Of a DNA stretch of 11,742 nt, positions 7,741 through 11,742 are shown one piece after another. The stretch is from an uncultured Lachnospiraceae bacterium. GTDB lineage: Bacteria; Bacillota; Clostridia; Lachnospirales; Lachnospiraceae. The stretch spans positions 1 to 11,742 of the forward strand of contig CACZRA010000073.1 of NCBI GenBank assembly GCA_902783395.1. Reading direction: 5' to 3'. A model generated the notes under the pieces. That model did no database searches and was not told where the DNA came from. It worked only from the letters and a program-made list of their open reading frames with translations. Position numbers and translations under genes: made by a program. How positions within the stretch are numbered: position 1 is the first letter of the stretch; every line of letters begins with the position of its first letter.

Positions 7741-8263
7741 CCTTAAAGGCTATATGCCTGAATATACCGCGAAGATTATCCACGAAAACCTCCGGCGCCA
7801 TCTGCATGTCATCCTTCAGCCAGCGCGTTATGGCATGTAAAAAAGCATCCGCAAAGAAAACGTAAAAGAAATCCTGTTCCGGTCCGCCCTTAAATACATC
7901 TTCCGTAAAATAGGCTATAAGGGGCCGGAGCGTATCGATCAGATAATCATGGAATGAATTCTGTCCTTCTATGCTCAGCGCTTCCAGATAAAAATCCCTT
8001 TCCCCATAAAATCTTTCACAAAGGTCACGCAGGGCATCCCATCCGCTCTCATATGAAGCTATCTGTAATTTTCCCAGAAAATCAACGTAGAATATCCAAT
8101 TGACCAGATCATATTTATCCCTGAAATGATAATAAAAGCTTTTACGGTTCATGCCGCACTCTTTGCAGATCTCGGAAACTGAGATCTTTTCAAAGCCTCT
8201 GGTCTTCATCAGCCGTTTTAGCGCCATAGCAAGAGCGTTTTTGGTAATATTGGAATCCGCCAT
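7703..8263 (-). CDS. TetR-family transcriptional regulator (DhaS-like)
   Basis: A 186-residue DNA-binding regulator. Residues about 7-54 form the TetR helix-turn-helix, with KISVSEICKECGMNRKSFYY at 26-45 and HFRDKYDLV following. The remaining helices (about 60-180) form the ligand-binding and dimer domain; the YYHFRDKYDLVNWI junction resembles the DhaS-type branch with a short C-terminal domain. The ligand and targets are not visible. The ATG at 8263 follows the trmB stop after 4 bases, with only a weak AAAG upstream, so it is probably co-transcribed and coupled with trmB. Its last codons overlap the 3' end of the plus-strand radical-SAM-like gene. Unlike many TetR genes it has no divergently read partner of its own. 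Confidence 0.92.
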   Translation of the reverse strand: MADSNITKNALAMALKRLMKTRGFEKISVSEICKECGMNRKSFYYHFRDKYDLVNWIFYVDFLGKLQIASYESGWDALRDLCERFYGERDFYLEALSIEGQNSFHDYLIDTLRPLIAYFTEDVFKGGPEQDFFYVFFADAFLHAITRWLKDDMQMAPEVFVDNLRGIFRHIAFKVMKEAEREELST

Positions 8264-8267
8264 AAAT

Positions 8268-8906
8268 TTACTTTATCTTTTTTATTCTATATTTGCAAAT
8301 CCTGTTTCCCTTTGCGGAGAACTTTTCTTCATATTCGGTCATGATGTTTCTTTTCATTTCTTCTTCATCGCTATGGAGGTCATAAGAATGATACTCTAAA
8401 GAAAAACCGGCTTTTTCATACTCCCCCATAGCAAAATCAAATAACTCCCTGTTGTCCGTCTTAAATTCTATCTCCCCGTTTGCTTTTAATATCCTGTAAA
8501 ACCGTTCCAGAAACTGAGCAGACGGCAGTCTTCTGTGTGCATGTCTTGTCTTTGGCCAGGGATCCGAAAAGTTGAGGTATATCCGGTCCACGCTTTCATC
8601 GGGAAAGTAGTCATTTATATCCTTTGCATCCATACGGATAAACCTCAGGTTATGAGGTGTTTTTTCCTCCGGCAATCTATCCAGCTTTCTTGTAGCCTTT
8701 ACCATTACGCTTTCATACATTTCTATTCCTATGTAATAAATACCCGGATTTGAAAAGGCGTTCTCCATAATAAACCTGCCTTTTCCCATTCCGATCTCGA
8801 TATAAAGGGGGGAACCGATGTTTTCCCTCACCTCTTCAGGACTGTGATAGACCCATGTGCTCAGCTCTATCTCCTCTTCCGATCCCGGTATATGTCTTAA
8901 ACGCAT
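8268..8906 (-). CDS. trmB: tRNA (guanine-N7-)-methyltransferase
   Basis: TrmB transfers a methyl group from SAM to N7 of G46 in the tRNA variable loop. The 212 residues are of normal length. Motifs: N-terminal MRLRHIPG, SAM-binding EIGMGKG at 37-43, the acidic IE at 61-62, MDAKD at 92-96, the signature NFSDPWPKTRHAHRR at 112-126, FKTDN at 148-152 and TEYE at 190-193. I chose the ATG at 8906 because GGAGG lies 4 bases upstream and because family members start with this MRLR motif. The longer frame would begin with TTG at 8939, without a Shine-Dalgarno. A weak promoter candidate is TTGATT, 19 bases, TATAGT (8966-8971) on the minus strand, inside the 5' end of the divergent carboxypeptidase gene. 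Confidence 0.96.
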   Translation of the reverse strand: MRLRHIPGSEEEIELSTWVYHSPEEVRENIGSPLYIEIGMGKGRFIMENAFSNPGIYYIGIEMYESVMVKATRKLDRLPEEKTPHNLRFIRMDAKDINDYFPDESVDRIYLNFSDPWPKTRHAHRRLPSAQFLERFYRILKANGEIEFKTDNRELFDFAMGEYEKAGFSLEYHSYDLHSDEEEMKRNIMTEYEEKFSAKGNRICKYRIKKIK

Positions 8907-8910
8907 AATG

Positions 8911-8915
8911 CCTCC
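8911..8915 (-). promoter_or_regulatory. Ribosome binding site of trmB
   Basis: GGAGG on the minus strand, 4 bases before the ATG at 8906. It decides the trmB start against the upstream TTG at 8939. Confidence 0.75.
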
Positions 8916-8923
8916 GTACAGCT

Positions 8924-8952
8924 TTGACCTTTTTACCAATGCATCATAAAAT
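8924..8952 (+). promoter_or_regulatory. Sigma-A promoter candidate of the carboxypeptidase gene
   Basis: TTGACC (8924-8929), a spacer of exactly 17 bases, and TAAAAT (8947-8952). Transcription would begin near 8959-8960, only 3-4 bases before the ATG at 8963. If used, it rules out the earlier in-frame starts at 8924 (TTG) and 8939 (ATG). Confidence 0.5.
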
Positions 8953-8962
8953 AATCCTTATC

Positions 8963-10486
8963 ATGACTATACTACATCGACGTAAACAAAAATCAATATA
9001 TAAAATACTTGTAACGTTTCTGCTGTCCTTCTGCCTTTTTATGACACACGCCATGTCCCTTATCGCTTTAGCCGATGAATCCGTGTCGGAAGATTCAGAA
9101 GAAAAAGTAGAAGAAAAAGAAGAGGAGACGGAAGAGGAAGAACCGATGGACGAAAGCGTATCGGAATCCGCTGCTCTTTATATGCCTTCACAGACCCTCG
9201 GCGATATCGCCGCCCCCAGAATAACAGCAGAGGGAGCTATACTTATGGATGCGCAGAGCGGTGTGATCCTCTATCAGAAGAATATGGATGAGCCGTATTT
9301 TCCGGCCTCCATTACAAAGGTGATGACCTGTCTGCTTGCCGTTGAAAACAGCTCACTGTCTGAAACCGTAACCATGTCAAACGAGGCTGTCTTCGGTATA
9401 GACCGCGGATCTTCAAACGTGGGACTTGACGTAGGACAATCAATAACAATGGAGGAGGCTATCCTGTGCGTCATGCTCGCATCGGCCAATGAAGCTGCAT
9501 CCGCCATAGCGGAACACGTTTCGGGATCGATCGAAGACTTTGTTGATCTCATGAATAAAAGAGCCGAAGAGCTTGGATGCACCCACACACATTTTGAAAA
9601 CGCAAACGGCCTGCCGAATGACAATCACTATATATCTCCACATGACATGGCTATAATAGCAAAGGCATTCAATGACAACGATACCTGCAAACGGCTTGCT
9701 TCAATGAGGACTTATGATGTTCCCGTCACACCGACACAACCCGACGAGATACATCTTCTGAACCATCATAAAATGTATGAGGGATTGGCCTATGCCTATG
9801 AACCCGTGATCTGGGGAAAAACCGGCTATACAATGGCTGCAGGAGCCACTCTTGTCACAGTAGCCGAGCTTAACGGATTGTCTCTGATATGTGTTGTCAT
9901 GAAGGATGAATCCGAGAAAAACTACACAGATACCCGCTCTCTTTTCGATTTCGGTTTCAGCAATTATTCAAAATATAATATTTCGGAAAATGACGACCGA
10001 TACAGTATGAAGGAGGCCGGCTTTTTCCAGACCGAAGACAATACCTTCGGTGATACTCGTTCTTTTATTACACTTGATACATCAGGATATGTCATTCTGC
10101 CGGAAAACAAACCTTTTTCTGAACTTGAATCACATACGGATTATTATGATCATCCGAAGGACAATATTATAGGGGAGGTGCTATATGATCTGGACGGACA
10201 ATATGTCGGAAAATGCGATCTGATACTTGAAGAACAGAAAACCGTTGAAAACACCGCAAATGTTGAAGAACTGCTGGCAGGAAATACAACTGAACAAAAG
10301 GTTACTTATGTAGATGTGACCAGATTCATTCCGTACGTATTGATCGGAATAGTTGCCATAGCTGCTGTAGTGGTGATCATTCATATAATGAAAACATATA
10401 ATTTCGGAAATGCGATCAGCAGACGAAGAGATATAAAAAAGAGAAGGAAAAGATATCATTCGGACTTCGATGATATAAATTTCTGA
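8963..10486 (+). CDS. D-alanyl-D-alanine carboxypeptidase (penicillin-binding protein, peptidase S11)
   Basis: A DacA/DacF-type low-molecular-weight PBP that removes the terminal D-Ala from peptidoglycan pentapeptides outside the membrane. From the ATG at 8963 (507 residues) there is a signal peptide of about 37 residues with a basic start (HRRKQK) and a probable cut after ALA. Next come a very acidic stretch (about 38-64) and the catalytic domain with S116-ITK (SxxK), S174-AN (SxN) and K286-TG. After the C-terminal beta domain, a hydrophobic helix (about 454-475) and a strongly basic tail (RRRDIKKRRKR) anchor the protein. The anchor is a real membrane span, not the usual amphipathic helix. 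No Shine-Dalgarno precedes 8963 or the alternative ATG at 8939, so the start is uncertain. The 3' end overlaps the exonuclease gene by 31 bases. Confidence 0.93.
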   Translation: MTILHRRKQKSIYKILVTFLLSFCLFMTHAMSLIALADESVSEDSEEKVEEKEEETEEEEPMDESVSESAALYMPSQTLGDIAAPRITAEGAILMDAQSGVILYQKNMDEPYFPASITKVMTCLLAVENSSLSETVTMSNEAVFGIDRGSSNVGLDVGQSITMEEAILCVMLASANEAASAIAEHVSGSIEDFVDLMNKRAEELGCTHTHFENANGLPNDNHYISPHDMAIIAKAFNDNDTCKRLASMRTYDVPVTPTQPDEIHLLNHHKMYEGLAYAYEPVIWGKTGYTMAAGATLVTVAELNGLSLICVVMKDESEKNYTDTRSLFDFGFSNYSKYNISENDDRYSMKEAGFFQTEDNTFGDTRSFITLDTSGYVILPENKPFSELESHTDYYDHPKDNIIGEVLYDLDGQYVGKCDLILEEQKTVENTANVEELLAGNTTEQKVTYVDVTRFIPYVLIGIVAIAAVVVIIHIMKTYNFGNAISRRRDIKKRRKRYHSDFDDINF

Positions 10487-11388
10487 TATTTGTTTTCCAG
10501 GATCATTTTTTCCTCGTCATTAATTATGCGTATGGTTTTTACGGCGTAGGGTTGATCCTTTTGTTCGTTCTTTTTTATCCGGATTTTTGCCTTTACCATG
10601 CCATGTTCTGTACAATTTCCGGCCATCAGATAGTTTTTACCGTTCGTTGAGAAAACCGGTATTTCTTTTTCCAGCTCCTTTTTGCATACCGGACAAAACA
10701 GGGACCTCACCCTTTTATCATGGATAAGTCTCTGCTTATCCTTAAAGCACCGGAATATGTGCTTTATATAATCCCCGTAATCCCTTATTATCTCGGAATC
10801 AATATCCTTCGGGACATAATAATTATTAAACGAAGTGTACTTTTCTATGCTTTTGTCTATACTCTTCAGGACCTCTGCGGTATATGCGGCATCATTTACG
10901 GCTCTGTGAAAATCGGATATTTCCGCGATATGGTGCTCTTCCACGGCTTTTTCCAGGGATATCCTTTTTTTATGCATCCCTGTACTGTATCCGTTCAGCT
11001 TTTGTACATCCAGATATTCCAAAGGTCCCTCAGCCAGAGGTATACAGTCAAAATAATATATATTTCTCTGAAGTTCGGTAAGGTCGGTATCACCCCAGGT
11101 ACAGAAAATATAAGGTTCTTCTCCACAGAAGGCAAGAAATTCCGAATATACTTCTTCAAAGCTTTCTGCCTTCTTCAGATCCGCGTTTTCGATATGAACT
11201 ATACTTTTGTTTTTCCAATGCATCCTGCGGTATACCCGTGGATGGATCAGTTTTGAGAAACGTTCTGTTTCGACTTTGTCCTCATTAAGCTTTACCGCCC
11301 CTATCTCAATGATCTCAAAGGGCATAACCTTCAACTCTTCCCGCGGAGTACCCATATTCCATTCCAGATCAAGTACGATATAGTTCAT
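10456..11388 (-). CDS. DEDDh 3'-5' exonuclease domain protein with C-terminal Cys/His cluster
   Basis: A 310-residue protein whose first about 180 residues are an RNase T/DnaQ-like exonuclease fold. Metal ligands are visible: D7 and E9 in LDLEW, D102 in the TWGDTD segment (97-102) and H161 with D166 in FHRAVNDAAYTAE; the EIIEIGAVKL strand at 25-34 is typical. The substrate (DNA or RNA) cannot be told; relatives are annotated KapD-like or as general exonucleases. The C-terminal part adds helices and then C232-x2-C235 ... C259-x2-H262, a probable zinc ribbon. The ATG at 11388 has a very good GGAAGGAG 4 bases upstream. A longer frame reaching 11502 would run through repeat DNA and is rejected. 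The last codons overlap the carboxypeptidase gene tail-to-tail. Confidence 0.88.
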   Translation of the reverse strand: MNYIVLDLEWNMGTPREELKVMPFEIIEIGAVKLNEDKVETERFSKLIHPRVYRRMHWKNKSIVHIENADLKKAESFEEVYSEFLAFCGEEPYIFCTWGDTDLTELQRNIYYFDCIPLAEGPLEYLDVQKLNGYSTGMHKKRISLEKAVEEHHIAEISDFHRAVNDAAYTAEVLKSIDKSIEKYTSFNNYYVPKDIDSEIIRDYGDYIKHIFRCFKDKQRLIHDKRVRSLFCPVCKKELEKEIPVFSTNGKNYLMAGNCTEHGMVKAKIRIKKNEQKDQPYAVKTIRIINDEEKMILENKYQKFISSKSE

Positions 11389-11392
11389 GCTG

Positions 11393-11400
11393 CTCCTTCC
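11393..11400 (-). promoter_or_regulatory. Ribosome binding site of the exonuclease gene
   Basis: GGAAGGAG on the minus strand, 4 bases before the ATG at 11388. It fixes the start and touches the end of the direct repeat copy at 11399-11416. Confidence 0.8.
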
Positions 11401-11426
11401 AAAGGGTTGTTTTTGCTGCGCTGCCC

Positions 11427-11461
11427 GGCGCCAGATGCGCCCAGCGCATCTATACGGCGCC
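11427..11461. repeat. GC-rich hairpin between the direct repeats
   Basis: AGATGCGC (11433-11440), loop CCA, GCGCATCT (11444-11451) form a perfect 8-base-pair stem. Flanking GGCGCC copies at 11427-11432 and 11456-11461 extend it by six pairs with a 4-base bulge. No T run follows on either strand, so it is not a standard terminator. Confidence 0.6.
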
Positions 11462-11487
11462 CAAAAACAGCCAAAGGGCTGTTTTTG
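11462..11487. terminator. Bidirectional intrinsic terminator candidate
   Basis: CAAAAACAGCC (11462-11472), loop AAAG and GGCTGTTTTTG (11477-11487) form a perfect 11-pair stem with a GC core and A/T runs on both sides, so it can act in both directions. On the minus strand it would stop transcripts coming from the tRNA genes before the exonuclease gene. Confidence 0.55.
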
Positions 11488-11541
11488 CCCTGCGTCCCTC
11501 ACAGCGTTCGGGGCTTATGAGGCCACTGGTTTTTTTCGGTT

Positions 11542-11584
11542 GATATAGATACAGGGCATCCTGCGGATGCCCTGTATCTATATC
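11542..11584 (-). repeat. Perfect 19-base-pair hairpin directly 3' of tRNA-Pro
   Basis: Arms 11542-11560 and 11566-11584 are perfectly complementary with a 5-base loop (CTGCG on the plus strand). The outer base pair at 11584 lies inside the tRNA acceptor strand. On the minus strand the hairpin is followed by AACCGAAAAAAACC, an A run and not a U run, so it is not a classical intrinsic terminator. Confidence 0.75.
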
Positions 11585-11656
11585 GAGGCGACAAGATTTG
11601 AACTTGCGGCCTCTGCGTCCCGAACGCAGCGCTCTACCAAACTGAGCCACGCCTCG
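11583..11656 (-). tRNA. tRNA-Pro (anticodon CGG)
   Basis: A complete 74-base cloverleaf: acceptor CGAGGCG/CGCCTCG with discriminator A, D stem GCTC/GAGC, anticodon stem CTGCG/CGCAG with loop TTCGGGA (anticodon CGG, reading CCG), a 5-base variable loop AGGCC, and T stem GCAAG/CTTGT with loop TTCAAAT. The CCA end is not encoded and must be added after transcription. It lies 51 bases downstream of the other tRNA on the same strand. Its 3' end runs straight into a perfect hairpin. Confidence 0.95.
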
Positions 11657-11704
11657 AAAAAGAAAGCACCAACCCCATGGCTCAATGTCCACAGAACCAG
11701 TGCT
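11657..11704 (-). terminator. Wobble-rich hairpin with U-rich tail between the two tRNAs
   Basis: Arms 11704-11689 and 11680-11665 can pair over 16 positions with an 8-base loop; about half the pairs are G-U. TTCTTTTT (11664-11657) follows on the minus strand. It starts 3 bases after the 3' end of the partial tRNA and ends exactly at the first base of tRNA-Pro. It could be a weak terminator or a processing structure. Confidence 0.45.
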
Positions 11705-11707
11705 CAG

Positions 11708-11742
11708 TGCGCCTCCGGGGACTCGAACCCCGAACACCCTGA
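11708..11742 (-). tRNA. tRNA, 3' part only (isotype not determinable)
   Basis: Minus strand: T stem CGGGG/CCCCG (11732-11728 and 11720-11716) with loop TTCGAGT, then acceptor strand GAGGCGC and discriminator A at 11708. The CCA end is not encoded. The anticodon lies beyond the window edge. An acceptor ending GCGCA occurs in some arginine and leucine tRNAs, but the sequence seen does not decide. Confidence 0.85.

Larger units (their letters stand above)
11399..11488. repeat. Direct repeat pair of 18 bases, 72 bases apart
   Basis: CCAAAGGGTTGTTTTTGC at 11399-11416 recurs as CCAAAGGGCTGTTTTTGC at 11471-11488 (17 of 18 identical). Both are followed by a similar TGCG-containing GC-rich stretch. 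The first copy borders the exonuclease ribosome binding site; the second forms part of the hairpin at 11462-11487. This looks like an intergenic repeat unit present twice. Confidence 0.7.

Noticed and set aside
8907..8939. N-terminal extension of trmB to a TTG
   Set aside because: No ribosome binding site; GGAGG and the family-typical MRLR start both support 8906.
10720..11256. Plus-strand open frame of 178 codons
   Set aside because: It is antisense to the exonuclease domain, whose metal ligands are intact, and has no plausible translation start.
11389..11502. N-terminal extension of the exonuclease gene
   Set aside because: It translates hairpin and repeat DNA; the ATG at 11388 has a strong ribosome binding site and begins at the first strand of the fold.
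11399..11584. CRISPR array reading of the repeats at the right end
   Set aside because: Only two direct copies, unlike spacing rules, strong internal palindromes and no cas genes.
11450..11737. Minus-strand open frame of 95 codons
   Set aside because: It runs through two tRNA genes and the repeat segment; its peptides are the usual false translations of tRNA.

Overview
The window reads as chromosomal housekeeping DNA from a Gram-positive anaerobe of the class Clostridia, most likely a member of the Lachnospiraceae. The grounds are the gene families, a TPR/AAA-like protein and a radical-SAM relative whose sequence patterns I associate from memory with that family, Shine-Dalgarno usage, and tRNA genes without an encoded CCA. 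No database search was possible, so the taxonomic call is an inference. I see no phage, insertion sequence, CRISPR array or defence locus.

Layout. Positions 1-6468 hold a minus-strand block read in the order AI-2E-family membrane protein, tatD, ksgA, a 922-residue TPR/AAA-like protein, and glgB, which is cut by the window edge. The first three genes are chained by 4-base ATGA overlaps. A 124-base gap with a good promoter candidate precedes the TPR gene, and glgB follows it after about 20 bases. A 252-base divergent intergenic region (6469-6720) carries an inverted-repeat cluster. It is followed on the plus strand by a 339-residue protein (6721-7740) that looks like a radical-SAM enzyme without its iron-sulfur cysteines. 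This gene overlaps tail-to-tail with a minus-strand pair, trmB then a TetR-type regulator (7703-8906). A divergent plus-strand gene for a D,D-carboxypeptidase (8963-10486) overlaps tail-to-tail with a minus-strand DEDDh exonuclease gene (10456-11388). The right end holds a hairpin-rich intergenic segment, tRNA-Pro(CGG) and the 3' part of another tRNA, both on the minus strand.

How the genes fit together. Most genes are core functions: 16S rRNA dimethylation (KsgA), tRNA m7G46 methylation (TrmB), a TatD nuclease, peptidoglycan trimming (DacA/DacF type), glycogen branching (GlgB) and tRNAs. The two least ordinary proteins look like catalytically dead relatives of enzyme families: the AAA-like C-terminal domain of the TPR protein has no usable Walker A or Walker B motif, and the radical-SAM-like protein has lost the CX3CX2C loop. 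The other points of interest are the three-arm repeat upstream of the radical-SAM-like gene, the long hairpins directly 3' of both tRNAs, and a direct repeat abutting the exonuclease ribosome binding site.
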